Assembly: GCF_923868895.1 (NCBI RefSeq)
Contig: NZ_OV350343.1
Coordinates: forward strand, 3,224,001 to 3,288,000
DNA: 64,000 nt
Direction: 5' to 3'
Source: Halomonas sp. TD01
GTDB lineage: Bacteria > Pseudomonadota > Gammaproteobacteria > Pseudomonadales > Halomonadaceae
Below are positions 11,583 to 20,772 of this stretch, piece after piece. Below the pieces are notes generated by a model, which was given only the letters and a program-made list of their open reading frames with translations, searched no databases and was not told where the DNA came from. Within the stretch, counting starts at the first letter, position 1. Each line of letters starts with the position of its first letter. The translations under genes and the position numbers were made by a program.

Positions 11583-12458
11583 CTAGGCAGATAAAGGTAT
11601 TCGCAGCTCAATATGGTGGGGTTGCCATAATACTTGCGGTGCATCACCGCTGATATTTAAACGGTTTCTTTTATCCATTATTGCCACTAGCATTTCAGAC
11701 ATTACATAAGATAATTGTGAAATATTATCGAAGCATGTTTTTGCATAGTAGCGTGAAGGAATGTCTACCCGCCGGTAGGTGACAGGCAGCGCTAGATATT
11801 CGGCAGTATCTCTATTCTCTATATAGAGCCCGATATCGGTTCTAGTGTGGTTCAGTGCAGGTTCTTCTACAATGGCCTTCACTTTTTCTGTCAAAAGGTC
11901 TGGCAGCACCATGGCTGGAGTAGATGTCCCTAGTTGGGCTTGTAGGCACTCTAAATGGTTCGCGTGGTACTTAGTGTTGCCTAGCCCACGAATGTGGTCT
12001 GATGCTTGGTACAAGCGCATTAAAACAACCTGCGCGGGCCGGCTTCTTTCAATGCTGGTTGTAAAGTTTTTGCCAGGCTTGTTCAGAAGATACATGTTGC
12101 TAACCGCCTGACGGTATTCGCGGGGTGACAATTGATAGCGGCGCTGAAATGCGCGTGAGAAAGAAGAGTGATTGGTATATCCACAACAAATAGCGATTTG
12201 CGCTATATTTTGTGAGGTGAGTGATAGTAAGACAGCGGCTCGCTCAAGACGCCTTTTTTCACGGTAAGCGCTAGGCGAAATGTTGAAGCAGTGGCGGAAC
12301 TGTCGGCGTACTTGTGACGCTGAGTATCCTAAGTGGTTGGCAAGGTCTTCGATTCCGAATGGTTTATCGAGCGTGTCTTGCAGCCAGATCTCAGCTCGCA
12401 TCATTGCATTGAACATTATCTGGCCTCCTATGCTTGAGTCGTACTGGTCGTTGCTCAT
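11583..12458 (-). CDS. AraC/XylS-family regulator with C-terminal GyrI-like effector domain
   Basis: 291 residues with the DNA-binding domain at the N-terminus (about 20-118; two helix-turn-helix units, with IEDLANHLGYSASQVRRQF and IAQIAICCGYTNHSSFSRAF) and a C-terminal region of about 150 residues resembling the GyrI/Rob small-molecule-binding domain. This order is that of Rob and related multidrug or stress regulators rather than AraC itself. No divergent target gene is obvious: the facing 330 bp upstream is non-coding. Ligand unknown. Confidence 0.82.
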   Translation of the reverse strand: MSNDQYDSSIGGQIMFNAMMRAEIWLQDTLDKPFGIEDLANHLGYSASQVRRQFRHCFNISPSAYREKRRLERAAVLLSLTSQNIAQIAICCGYTNHSSFSRAFQRRYQLSPREYRQAVSNMYLLNKPGKNFTTSIERSRPAQVVLMRLYQASDHIRGLGNTKYHANHLECLQAQLGTSTPAMVLPDLLTEKVKAIVEEPALNHTRTDIGLYIENRDTAEYLALPVTYRRVDIPSRYYAKTCFDNISQLSYVMSEMLVAIMDKRNRLNISGDAPQVLWQPHHIELRIPLSA

Positions 12459-12788
12459 CTCACTTGTAATGCACCCTCCCGGTGCTTGCGTTGCTAGTAA
12501 TCTGATAGGCGATTAACATTGCTTCCTGCCTACTAGATGAATTTGCCGTTATATGCGCGACCTTTGGTTGCTTAACTGGGCGTTTTTTTGCTCTGCCAGT
12601 AGGAGCATCCTGCTTTATAACCGGGGGGCAGCTTGTTTATTGCTAAGCTGTGATGCCTTTATGCTGGCAAGAGAGAGCAAAGGCAAGTTTGCTCAGTGGT
12701 TTTACGCGTTTGGGCACAGTTTTAACGGAAAAAGGTCTGTTTCAGCAGACTTGCCATCCATTTCAAGTAAGGTGTAAATGAAACATCG
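12459..12788. other. Intergenic region without a recognised gene
   Basis: About 330 bp between the divergently read AraC-type gene and the 114-residue gene. A 74-codon frame at 12553-12777 has no RBS, a Cys/Phe/Ser-rich composition and no family resemblance, so I treat the stretch as promoter/leader DNA for the two flanking genes. Confidence 0.5.
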
Positions 12789-13133
12789 ATGAAATATCAA
12801 AAGGTTCAAAAACAGCTCGATGAGCGTGAAAAGCTACGTAAGTTTCGAGAGTTGGATGATGCTTTCGCGCAGGCGCTACGTCAGTTAGAAGATCCTAACA
12901 GCGATTTCGATATTCCAACGGGACCGCCAGTTCGGTCAATTGCGGCGTTAGAAGCTGACGACCAGGCAGCAGACCAAGCAGCTCACTCGCACGAGCAAGA
13001 CCGCGTGTTTGATCAACGCTTAAAAGCGCTGATTGGCGAATATGATTTGTCGGAGCGAGATGTAAGCGAGGTCATACATGCTTTGCTTGAGTCTAAGCAG
13101 TGGAAGCTTGATGACGTGCCTGCAGGTGAGTGA
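12789..13133 (+). CDS. Small acidic protein of unknown function
   Basis: 114 residues, strongly charged, with a probable N-terminal helix/coiled coil (residues 3-35: KYQKVQKQLDEREKLRKFRE) and a C-terminal helical part (about 80-108). No catalytic motif, signal peptide or membrane segment. The charge pattern and size recall H-NS-like or regulator-adaptor proteins, but there is no H-NS DNA-binding signature. It faces the Tus-like gene tail to tail with 31 bp between them. Function unknown. Confidence 0.6.
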   Translation: MKYQKVQKQLDEREKLRKFRELDDAFAQALRQLEDPNSDFDIPTGPPVRSIAALEADDQAADQAAHSHEQDRVFDQRLKALIGEYDLSERDVSEVIHALLESKQWKLDDVPAGE

Positions 13134-13164
13134 ATAACGCGTTTGAATAAAGTGAGATAGCTCG

Positions 13165-14037
13165 TTAGCGATAACGAAAGATGCGTAAGCTAGGTAAATA
13201 TACGTCGTCTTCTAGTTTTTCGTCGCGCCGCTTAGCTCTAGTGCGAGTAGTTGGAGGCGTTTCAGCAGGGGCTTTGAGATGCGGTAATCGTCCTTCATTA
13301 GCAGGCACAATTAACGGCATTGCAATATTAAGCGCCCGTCGCGTGTGCCCATCTGCAAGCGGTTCGACAAAAAACAGATTAGCGCGCATTAAAGGGGCTT
13401 GGGGTTGTACCTGTGCCAATATTTCTTCGCTAGGGATGTTGGCGAGCTTGCGCAGCTGTATACGGATATGTGGCGCATCACTATCTAGCTGTAACAATTT
13501 TTGCTCAGCTTCTTGGACACTTACTCTCTTGATTGAACGACCGCTGCTATACCACGCTAGCCTAACTCGGGACACTGGCGCTGGGGCAATGGGGAGTTGT
13601 CGCCAGCACTGTTTCAGATGGAGCCTTGCAAATCCGCTTTTACGTAGTATTTCGTTGATATGTGGATGCCGGCTCGGTAAGCGAGATTTAGCGTCGCTCA
13701 ACGCGTTTGGATGAGACTGCTTAATGCGCGTAAGTAAATCGCTGATGCGCGTTTTTGCGTGATTAATTTGATGGCATGCCTCTATTAATTTGTCACTAGC
13801 GGCGATAACTGCGATGTAGTTACGCGTTTCGCGCCCATCCTGCCCCTGTTGATGCCACATATCTAACAGTGCTTCCCGCAGCCAAATAGGGTTGCTAGCC
13901 GCATGATGAAACCGCCAAGTAGGCGGTTGCTCTGATTCATACAGCGCTGCAGCTCGCTCGATGGTGGCCATCAATTGGTCAAAGTGGGCATCAAGCTCAT
14001 GCAGCAGGTGGTACAAAGGCAGTGTGGCGTCGGTCAT
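13165..14037 (-). CDS. Replication-terminus site-binding protein, distant Tus family
   Basis: 290 residues. The pattern of conserved blocks resembles E. coli Tus: INHAKTRISDLL (compare INKLKTTFEHIV), RLPSRHPHINEILRKSGF, VRLAWYSSGRSIKRV (compare LRFGWANKHIIKNL) and a C-terminal strand block LMRANLFFVEPLADG. It lacks most E. coli residues, so orthology is inferred from block order and spacing. Tus binds Ter sites and arrests the replisome from one side. In E. coli a Ter site overlaps the tus promoter, and a weakly Ter-like stretch lies upstream here (about 14071-14090). It could alternatively be an uncharacterised DNA-binding protein with the same fold. Confidence 0.6.
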   Translation of the reverse strand: MTDATLPLYHLLHELDAHFDQLMATIERAAALYESEQPPTWRFHHAASNPIWLREALLDMWHQQGQDGRETRNYIAVIAASDKLIEACHQINHAKTRISDLLTRIKQSHPNALSDAKSRLPSRHPHINEILRKSGFARLHLKQCWRQLPIAPAPVSRVRLAWYSSGRSIKRVSVQEAEQKLLQLDSDAPHIRIQLRKLANIPSEEILAQVQPQAPLMRANLFFVEPLADGHTRRALNIAMPLIVPANEGRLPHLKAPAETPPTTRTRAKRRDEKLEDDVYLPSLRIFRYR

Positions 14038-14144
14038 TTAAGGTAGGCCTTGAAACTAGTAAAGCGACATTCTCTTAACAATACTTTCTCAGATAACAGC
14101 TAAAAGAAGATAAGAAATCAATTAATAAGTACCTAGGCCATTAT

Positions 14145-14378
14145 TTAAGAAAGAGGTGCATCTCTATCTGCTTGAGCAAGCAGGGTGTCTAAGTCCGCTT
14201 CATCCATAGCAGACTCACCAGCAATGCGATGCGACTCTTCTGCCCAAGCGCCCAAATCAAGCAGTTGGCAACGTTTGCTACAAAAAGGGCGATAAATGCT
14301 TTCTGGGCCCCAGACAACTTTCTTACTGCACTGGGGGCAAGCAACCTCAAGCGGTGAATCATTCGCCGGCGTAGGCAT
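14145..14378 (-). CDS. yacG: DNA gyrase inhibitor YacG, zinc-binding
   Basis: A 77-residue YacG. It binds one zinc through CPQCSKK (residues 14-20) and FCSKRCQ, followed by the family signature [10 protein letters not shown], and blocks GyrB DNA binding in E. coli. The start at 14378 is chosen for AGGAG seven bases upstream. It is the last gene of the leftward pilB-pilC-pilD-coaE-yacG cluster, a conserved order in Pseudomonas and Halomonas. Confidence 0.92.
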   Translation of the reverse strand: MPTPANDSPLEVACPQCSKKVVWGPESIYRPFCSKRCQLLDLGAWAEESHRIAGESAMDEADLDTLLAQADRDAPLS

Positions 14379-14440
14379 GACAAACTCCTGTTTCAAAAAC
14401 ACTCTTAATTACGATATTAATTACGGTATCAAGTAAGTCG

Positions 14441-15037
14441 TTAAGCGCACTCGGCACGATAGCGCCGATCCAGTTGAACGACTTGGCGCATCATAGCAGC
14501 ATGGTCACCACTGTTATCGATGACATCATTGCCTTTAGCAAGTCGCTCTTCGCGTGGAAGTTGGGCGGCGAGGATAGCACGCACCTGGGATTTACTCACC
14601 CCATCCCGCGCAAGCGTGCGTGATAATTGCAGCGATTCGGGCACATCGATGACGAGCGTGCGATTAACCAGCTTATCTTGTCCGGACTCAAACAGCAGTG
14701 GTGATACTAGCAAGACATAGGGCGACTGTTGCTGCAGGCGTTCAAGATGCAAAAGAAGACGCTCGCGTACTCTCGGGTGAGTGACCGATTCTAACCACTG
14801 CCGTTGCGCAGGATCTTCAAAAATGATGGTGCGCAGTGCTGATCTATTCAGTGTTCCGTCGGAGTTCAATACGTCTTCACCAAAGTGTTCGGCAATAGCG
14901 GCTAGCGCAGGTTCGCCAAGGGCAACGACTTCTCTAGCGACATCATCGGCATCCACCCAGCCAATCCCGAGTTCTTCAAACGCGCGGGCAACAGTAGATT
15001 TTCCCGAGCCAATACCACCTGTTAGCCCAATGATCAT
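14441..15037 (-). CDS. coaE: Dephospho-CoA kinase
   Basis: 198 residues. Catalyses the last step of CoA synthesis, phosphorylating the 3' hydroxyl of dephospho-CoA. P-loop GLTGGIGSGKST at residues 4-15, the substrate-binding WVDADDVAREV and the lid region with VTHPRVRERL are present. It lies 40 bp after pilD in the same direction. Confidence 0.96.
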   Translation of the reverse strand: MIIGLTGGIGSGKSTVARAFEELGIGWVDADDVAREVVALGEPALAAIAEHFGEDVLNSDGTLNRSALRTIIFEDPAQRQWLESVTHPRVRERLLLHLERLQQQSPYVLLVSPLLFESGQDKLVNRTLVIDVPESLQLSRTLARDGVSKSQVRAILAAQLPREERLAKGNDVIDNSGDHAAMMRQVVQLDRRYRAECA

Positions 15038-15077
15038 GCATGCTCCCTAAAAGATCGAATCAAAATTGGCGTTAGAA

Positions 15078-15923
15078 TTAATAAAGCAACGACGTATAGA
15101 GTGCCATTAACTCGTTGCCTACAAGTAAGCAAATCCAACCCGCTAACGCAAGAAAGGGGCCAAAGGGGAGAGGTTGGCCACGCAGCCGAGGAGATAGAGC
15201 TTGAGCGGTTAATCCTACTATCGCGCCAATGCCAGCAGATAAAATAAGCAGCAGCGGTAACATGCTCCACCCTACCCAAGCGCCAAGCGCCGCGAGTAAT
15301 TTGAAATCCCCGAACCCCATGCCTTCTTTGCCTGTTATTAGCTTAAATACCCAGTAAAAGCTCCACAGCACAAGATAGCCTGCCATCGCGCCGATGACAG
15401 CGCTAGGTAGCAACAAAGGCTGAAAGAGCAATTGATAGGCTAAGCCAACCCAAAGTAGCGGAAGGGTTAAAATATCAGGCAGTAAATAGGTGCGAAAATC
15501 GATGACAGCTAAGGCAAGCAGCGTTAAACAAGCGCCATAGATAAACACGGCGCTTAGCGTCGCGCCATGCAAGGCCACAATGGCCACGGCAAGCAGTCCG
15601 CCCACTAGCTCAACGAGTGGATACTGGACGCTGATAGGCGTATTGCAATGAGCGCATTTGCCCCTTCTTTTTAGCCAGCCTACTAAGGGAAGGTTGTCGT
15701 GCCAGGCAATCGGCTGTTCGCAACGTGGGCACATTGACTTTGGGGTAGCAAGGTTAAAGCGGGGAGATGCCTCTTCGGCGAGTTCAAGAGAGGCGCGTGC
15801 TTCATTGCGCCAGCTGCGCATCAATATAACGGGTAAACGGGTGATGACAACATTAAGAAAACTGCCGAAACAGAGGCCGATCAGTAAAGCAAAAAAAAGG
15901 TAAAAGCTTGGCGGTAAACCCAT
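15078..15923 (-). CDS. pilD: Type IV prepilin peptidase / N-methyltransferase
   Basis: 281 residues, polytopic inner-membrane protein that cleaves the leader of type IV prepilins and methylates the new N-terminal Phe. Family features in order: N-terminal membrane segment with GSFLNVVITRLP, the cytoplasmic zinc site CPRCEQPI...CAHCNTPI, then the two catalytic aspartates in VIDFRTYLLPD and GMGFGDFKLLAALG. The start at 15923 (MGLPPSFYLFF) matches the family; a longer frame would add 38 residues without homology. Its substrates are probably the two pilins encoded at 19214 and 19737. Confidence 0.95.
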   Translation of the reverse strand: MGLPPSFYLFFALLIGLCFGSFLNVVITRLPVILMRSWRNEARASLELAEEASPRFNLATPKSMCPRCEQPIAWHDNLPLVGWLKRRGKCAHCNTPISVQYPLVELVGGLLAVAIVALHGATLSAVFIYGACLTLLALAVIDFRTYLLPDILTLPLLWVGLAYQLLFQPLLLPSAVIGAMAGYLVLWSFYWVFKLITGKEGMGFGDFKLLAALGAWVGWSMLPLLLILSAGIGAIVGLTAQALSPRLRGQPLPFGPFLALAGWICLLVGNELMALYTSLLY

Positions 15924-15984
15924 AGTATTCCTATAGTTTGGGGAAGTTCGTGTATGCGTTGGAAATTGCCAGTGAACGGTGTAT

Positions 15985-17214
15985 TTACAGTGCGGTGCCA
16001 ATTTCAAAAATAGGCAGATACATAGAGACAACAACACCGCCCACTAGCGCACCAAGGACAACGATAATAATTGGTTCCATTAACGAGGTCAGGGCGTCTA
16101 CTTTGTTATCGACTTCTTCTTCGTAGTAATCTGCGACTCGGTTAAGCATGGCATCCAGCGAGCCGGCTTCCTCACCAATACTCACCATTTGAACGGCTAG
16201 CGCTGGAAAACGATTGGTCATACGCATGGCAAAATGCAGCTGCTGCCCGGTAGTTACATCTTGGCGCACTTCATTAATAGCTTTGATATACACGCGGTTA
16301 TCCGCTGCTCCTGCAGCAGTTTCGAGTCCCTCAATAAGTGGCACGCCTGAAGTAAAGGTAGTCGCTAAGGTACGTGTAAATCGAGAGACAGCCGATTTGT
16401 GCAAAATATCACCAAGGATAGGCAGGTGAAGCATTAAACTATCTAGCCGATAAGCAACACGTGGTGAGCGTCGCGCTGCAGCTTTCAACAGCATGATGCT
16501 GCCGATTAGTGTGCCAAGTGCTTGTAGCCAGTACGTCTGGGCCATATCTGATAAGTTAACCGTAAACTGAGTAAGCGCTGGAAGCTCCGCGCCAAAACCT
16601 TGAAACATACTTTCAAATTCGGGCACGACTTTGATGAGTAGTAGCATGGTAACGGCAACGCCGATGGTCATGACTGCAGTAGGGTACCAGAGCGCTTTTT
16701 TGACACGGTTCTTGAGTGATTCCACTTTCTCTTTATAACTGGCAATCCGTTCCAGCATCTGGTCAAGCGCGCCGGCTTGTTCACCTGCGTCGACCAAGTT
16801 AACAAACAGGCGGTCAAACTGTTTAGGGTGTTTTGCCATGGCGCTGGAAAGGCTATCGCCGGAAGAGACGTCTTCCATGATTTGCTGGGTAAGTGCCACC
16901 ATGGCGGGTTTTTTTAGGCTTTCCGAAACGGCCTGTAGTGCCTGAAGAATGGGAATGCCTGCCCGTACCATAGTGGCCATTTGCCGTGCAAAAATCATAA
17001 TGTCGACATTGGTTACTTTGCCGCGGCCACTAAAGCTGCTGCGCTTTTGCACTTTTGTGGCGACGATACGCTGCTTGGCTAGTTGTTCAATGATTTCGGG
17101 CTTGGTGCGACCAATCAGTTCGCCCCGCATGGCTCGGTCTTGTGGGCCTTTGCCTTCCCACTTCCATCGATGCAGCGGCGCTGGCTTTTTACGGCGTGCT
17201 TTAGCGTTAGCCAT
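15985..17214 (-). CDS. pilC: Type IV pilus inner-membrane platform protein
   Basis: 409 residues with two GspF/T2SF domains, about 70-195 and 270-395, each followed by membrane segments (VMTIGVAVTMLLLIKVVP; PIIIVVLGALVGGVVVSMYLP at the end). PilC anchors the PilB ATPase at the membrane and moves pilin subunits. The motif GEQAGALDQMLERIA and its second copy GEEAGSLDAMLNRVA mark the two repeats. It begins 8 bp after the stop of pilB. Confidence 0.95.
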   Translation of the reverse strand: MANAKARRKKPAPLHRWKWEGKGPQDRAMRGELIGRTKPEIIEQLAKQRIVATKVQKRSSFSGRGKVTNVDIMIFARQMATMVRAGIPILQALQAVSESLKKPAMVALTQQIMEDVSSGDSLSSAMAKHPKQFDRLFVNLVDAGEQAGALDQMLERIASYKEKVESLKNRVKKALWYPTAVMTIGVAVTMLLLIKVVPEFESMFQGFGAELPALTQFTVNLSDMAQTYWLQALGTLIGSIMLLKAAARRSPRVAYRLDSLMLHLPILGDILHKSAVSRFTRTLATTFTSGVPLIEGLETAAGAADNRVYIKAINEVRQDVTTGQQLHFAMRMTNRFPALAVQMVSIGEEAGSLDAMLNRVADYYEEEVDNKVDALTSLMEPIIIVVLGALVGGVVVSMYLPIFEIGTAL

Positions 17215-17222
17215 GTCGCGCG

Positions 17223-18977
17223 TTACTCCTTACTGATGCGGTTAACTTCTTCTAGGCTAGTGCTGCCATCCAGCACACGACTTAAGCAACGCTGATGAAG
17301 GCTAGGGTAGCCTTCGCGGCGGGCTTGCTGATCAATATCCAGCGCATCACCATCGCGCATAATCAACTGGCGCATGGCATCGGTAATGGGCACCACCTCA
17401 TAAATACCAATTCGCCCTTTGTAGCCCTGGGTGCACTGTTTGCAGCCGACCGCTGAGTAAATTGTGCCGTTGCGGATATCCTGCTGGCTAAAGCCAGCCT
17501 TACGCAGCGCTTCGGCCGGAATCTTAGCGGGTGTTTTACACAGGTTGCATAGTTTACGTGCCAAGCGCTGGGCAATGATCAGGCTAACTGAGCTTGCGAT
17601 GTTATAGGACGCGACGCCCATGTTCGCTAACCGGGTTAGCGTTTCAGCGGCTGAGTTAGTGTGTACGGTAGATAGCACTAAGTGGCCTGTTTGGGCTGCC
17701 TTTACGGCAATTTCGGCGGTTTCCAAGTCGCGAATTTCGCCAACCATGACGACGTCAGGGTCTTGGCGTAAAAAGGCGCGTAGAGCGCTGGCGAAGTTTA
17801 GGCCGATTTTAGGGAGAATGTTAACTTGATTGATTCCCGACACCTTAATTTCTACCGGGTCTTCTGCAGTGCAGATATTGCGCTCAATTTGGTTGAGAAT
17901 ATTGATGCCTGTGTAGAGCGTCACTGTTTTACCGCTACCTGTTGGCCCGGTAACCAGAATCATTCCCTGAGGCTTCTTAAGCGCATGCTCATAGGCGATC
18001 TGCTGTTCAGGACTAAAGCCTAGCTGCTCAATGCCCAGCTGAGCAGAGGCGGGGTCTAACAGGCGCAGTACTATTTTCTCACCGAATACGGTGGGCAGTG
18101 AGTTCACCCGGAAGTCAATTGATCGGGTGCGTGAAAGCTGTAGCTTGATTGCGCCATCCTGAGGCAGGCGGCGCTCAGAAATATCCAGCCGAGACATGAT
18201 TTTCAAACGTGCAGCAATGCGGTGTCGGAGCGCAAAAGGAGGGCGAGCAATTTCAATCAGCATGCCATCGATGCGGAAGCGCACTCGATACTGGGTTTCA
18301 TAAGGCTCAAAGTGAATATCGGAAGCGCCACGGCTGATAGCATCTAGCAGTATTTTATTAACGAATTTAACGACGGGGGCGTCTTCGCTATCTTTTACCG
18401 CCTTGTCAAACGTTGCCTCATCTTCGCCAAGATGAACAATATTTAGCGCGCTGACCGCATCATCAACGTTTTCCAGCTCATCCAGCATGCTGCGTTCATT
18501 TTGCGCCAGGTATTGCGTCAGGGTATTTTTAAGTTGATCAGCAGGCGCTAGCACGCCATCTACACTTAGCCCCGTAGCAAACTGCAGCTCATCCAGTTGG
18601 GTAAGTGTGGCGGGATAGGGCACCGCCACGGTAAGGCGATGCCCGTGACGCGCCAGGGGAAGAATATCCAGACGCTCTAATATTTTAACGGGATAGTCGT
18701 TGGCGGGGGGGAGTGCGTTAATACGAATGGCATCTAGATCAACAACCGGTAAACCATACTCCCAGGCAGCGGCCAGCGCTGCCGCGCCTGATTCCACTAA
18801 CCCACTATCAACCACGTGCTGTAACAGCGACACTTCAAGCTCTGCAGCCGTGCTCTCCGCGACAGTCGCCTGAGCGTCGGTCAGTACGCCATGTTTCACC
18901 AGCCGTTTAGCGATACCACGAAGGCCGCCATTTAAGGCCGCATGGCTCAGCGTAGACTCTGGGGCAGGTTGGCTCAT
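17223..18977 (-). CDS. pilB: Type IV pilus assembly ATPase
   Basis: 584 residues, the extension motor of type IV pili. N-terminal MshEN-type region (about 25-160), then the secretion ATPase core with Walker A GPTGSGKTVTLYT, Asp box and Walker B (DPDVVMVGEIRDLETAE), His box (GHLVLSTVHTNSAAETLTRL) and a four-cysteine zinc site (CNLCKTP and CKQCTQGYKGR). The start at 18977 (MSQPAPES) has GAG purines upstream; the earlier in-frame ATG at 19010 lacks an RBS. First gene of the leftward pilus operon, divergent from the pilin genes. Confidence 0.96.
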   Translation of the reverse strand: MSQPAPESTLSHAALNGGLRGIAKRLVKHGVLTDAQATVAESTAAELEVSLLQHVVDSGLVESGAAALAAAWEYGLPVVDLDAIRINALPPANDYPVKILERLDILPLARHGHRLTVAVPYPATLTQLDELQFATGLSVDGVLAPADQLKNTLTQYLAQNERSMLDELENVDDAVSALNIVHLGEDEATFDKAVKDSEDAPVVKFVNKILLDAISRGASDIHFEPYETQYRVRFRIDGMLIEIARPPFALRHRIAARLKIMSRLDISERRLPQDGAIKLQLSRTRSIDFRVNSLPTVFGEKIVLRLLDPASAQLGIEQLGFSPEQQIAYEHALKKPQGMILVTGPTGSGKTVTLYTGINILNQIERNICTAEDPVEIKVSGINQVNILPKIGLNFASALRAFLRQDPDVVMVGEIRDLETAEIAVKAAQTGHLVLSTVHTNSAAETLTRLANMGVASYNIASSVSLIIAQRLARKLCNLCKTPAKIPAEALRKAGFSQQDIRNGTIYSAVGCKQCTQGYKGRIGIYEVVPITDAMRQLIMRDGDALDIDQQARREGYPSLHQRCLSRVLDGSTSLEEVNRISKE

Positions 18978-19213
18978 AGCGATCTCGGCGGTATGGCAAA
19001 TGTAAGCCACCTTGTACCATATTCAGCTTACGCAAGGTACTCGCGCCCCTAACGATAAGGTGATGCCGTAACTCATTCAAAGGGTTGAATAGCGGGTAGT
19101 AAAAGCATGAGATCGTTCATTGCTAATAAGGAAAGGGTCGGATAATGTGAGTAGTGTTTCTCTAAGCCGATTTGGCCTGCTTCGTACATTAATAAACGCA
19201 AGGGATTTTTATA

Positions 19214-19654
19214 ATGCAATCTACCCAAACGCAACACCCGCGCCGTTTCAAACAACGTGGTTTCACCTTGATCGAGCTGCTGATTGTTGTCGCGATTATT
19301 GGTGTGCTCGCTGCTGTCGGTGTGCCGCAGTATGGTAACTATCTAGATCGTTCCTCTCTGAACGCTTGTCAAGGTGAGCTATCCGCTTTCCGTAGTGCTG
19401 TGGTTGCTGAATCTTCATTTACTCCAGGGGATGATGTAGCTGAAGTGGTAGAAACTGTAGACTTTAATTTTCAGGCTTGTGATATTGATTCTGGCACTGG
19501 GGATGGCCAAGATGAAGATATCGCAGCTGCCTTTATTACGGGTGATGATGTTACGGGTATTGTATCTACACGAGGTGATAGCGCTGGAAGAATTAACATT
19601 GTTAATGGAGCAATCCAAGTGCAGGGCGAAGATGATGAGGATGGTGAAGGGTAA
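19214..19654 (+). CDS. pilA: Type IV major pilin (PilA-like), acidic
   Basis: 146 residues. A 15-residue basic leader ends in QRG, followed by the mature N-terminus [20 protein letters not shown] with Glu5, the signature cut and methylated by PilD. Two Cys (in NACQGEL and FQACDID) could form the usual disulfide. The C-terminal half is short and very acidic, ending EDDEDGEG, which suits a halophile. AAGGGA lies seven bases before the start. A hairpin terminator follows and then a second pilin. Confidence 0.9.
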   Translation: MQSTQTQHPRRFKQRGFTLIELLIVVAIIGVLAAVGVPQYGNYLDRSSLNACQGELSAFRSAVVAESSFTPGDDVAEVVETVDFNFQACDIDSGTGDGQDEDIAAAFITGDDVTGIVSTRGDSAGRINIVNGAIQVQGEDDEDGEG

Positions 19655-19694
19655 CTGAAGTAAGAATTTTGATGTAAAAGTATTTTTTACTAAA

Positions 19695-19724
19695 TTAAAA
19701 CCGCTCATTAGGGCGGTTTTTTTA
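19695..19724 (+). terminator. Terminator between the two pilin genes
   Basis: AAACCGC / GCGGTTT stem with an eight-base loop and a T-tract. It implies pilA is mainly transcribed alone and the second pilin by read-through or its own promoter. Confidence 0.75.
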
Positions 19725-19736
19725 CTGAAGAAATGT

Positions 19737-20129
19737 ATGCAATACTATTTCTATAATTTTCGTAATACTGGCTTTACACTAGCCGAATTACTTATTGTCA
19801 TATCCATTGTTGGATTACTCGCAGCGATAAGTTTTCCTGCCTACTTAACCTACCTCGACCACTCCGCTTTTGGTGCTTGCCAGCGAGAGTTGGCCACGTT
19901 TAAGACCCAGGTCTTAGCGAGTGATCACCTTGACGATACGTTAGTGCCGTTTGGTTTTGGTGCTTGTGCCATTGGCGGTGATGGCCAGCCCAGTCAAGCC
20001 ACCGTAGCAGCAGCGTTTCAAGGCGTGTTCGATGGCGAAGGTGACGCGCTGCCTATAGATACCCAACGCCAGGGTGTTCGGGCGCAAATCACCCAAAGGG
20101 GAATGGTTGAGCGCGTGTTAGCACCTTAG
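19737..20129 (+). CDS. Second type IV pilin-like protein
   Basis: 130 residues. The leader MQYYFYNFRNTG is followed by FTLAELLIVISIVGLLAAIS, with Glu5 kept, so it is a PilD substrate. The downstream alignment with PilA is visible (YLTYLDHSAFGACQRELATFKTQV against [24 protein letters not shown]), so it is a tandem paralogue. It is less acidic than PilA and ends with a basic, non-acidic tail. Major pilin variant and minor pilin are both possible. No good Shine-Dalgarno is seen (GAAGAAATGT only). Confidence 0.82.
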   Translation: MQYYFYNFRNTGFTLAELLIVISIVGLLAAISFPAYLTYLDHSAFGACQRELATFKTQVLASDHLDDTLVPFGFGACAIGGDGQPSQATVAAAFQGVFDGEGDALPIDTQRQGVRAQITQRGMVERVLAP

Positions 20130-20221
20130 TTCTCTTACCTCTCGCTAATCCTTTCCAAACGTCCACACTGCCTGCGCATTTCCACTCTACACTTAACGCT
20201 CCTGATCATAAGGAGCTGATG

Positions 20222-20677
20222 ATGAAATCGATCCCTCTTAGCGCTTGCTTGTTAGTTTGCACCCTTTTTTGGCAGGTGGCAGCAGTAGCGCAGCCTGCCC
20301 ACGCGCCCGCTCATGGTGCTAGAGACAACGGTTCGCATTCCGAACGCCAGGGTGGCGGGCATGATATAGGCCGCCATGAGCGTCGCCACCGCGATGAACG
20401 CGTTGTAGATCTTCCTCGTATCAACGAGCGTGAATTACTGCGCCTGTTGCGTCAATACGATGCGCCACGTGCCCAGCCATTGCCGCCTGGTATTCAGCGC
20501 AACTTAGAGCGCGGTAAACCATTGCCTCCGGGTATTGCAAAACGCTTCGATGGCCCGTTAGCGTCTCAACTGCCCCAATACCCCGGCTACGAATGGGAGC
20601 GCGTAGGAGCTGATGTTGTGCTCATTGAGGCAGCTACCCGCGTCGTTGTTGATGTACTGGTAGATGCGCTTCGTTAA
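20222..20677 (+). CDS. Secreted RcnB/CigR-like small protein
   Basis: About 151 residues with a signal peptide (KSIPLSACLLVCTLFWQVAAVAQ), a His/Arg-rich middle and a C-terminal PF11776-type region with two LPPGI repeats (QPLPPGIQRNLERGKPLPPG) ending in VLIEAATRVVVDVLVDAL, the layout of RcnB and CigR-type periplasmic or inner-membrane-anchored proteins. AAGGAG lies six bases before 20222 (ATG at 20219 is too close). Role in metal or stress tolerance would be guesswork. Confidence 0.75.
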   Translation: MKSIPLSACLLVCTLFWQVAAVAQPAHAPAHGARDNGSHSERQGGGHDIGRHERRHRDERVVDLPRINERELLRLLRQYDAPRAQPLPPGIQRNLERGKPLPPGIAKRFDGPLASQLPQYPGYEWERVGADVVLIEAATRVVVDVLVDALR

Positions 20678-20772
20678 AGACTGTTTCGTCTGCTGTCATG
20701 GTAATACCATACGCCACCGCTTAAGCTGAGCTTGTATTTAGGTAACGTGAAATAATCAAGCAAGGAGCGTTA

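Noticed and set aside
12553..12777. 74-codon frame between the AraC-type gene and the small acidic gene
   Set aside because: No RBS, odd composition, no homology seen.
19011..19213. Sigma-54 promoter for pilA
   Set aside because: No GG-N10-GC pair of correct spacing found (TTGGCCTGC at about 19170 is too short).
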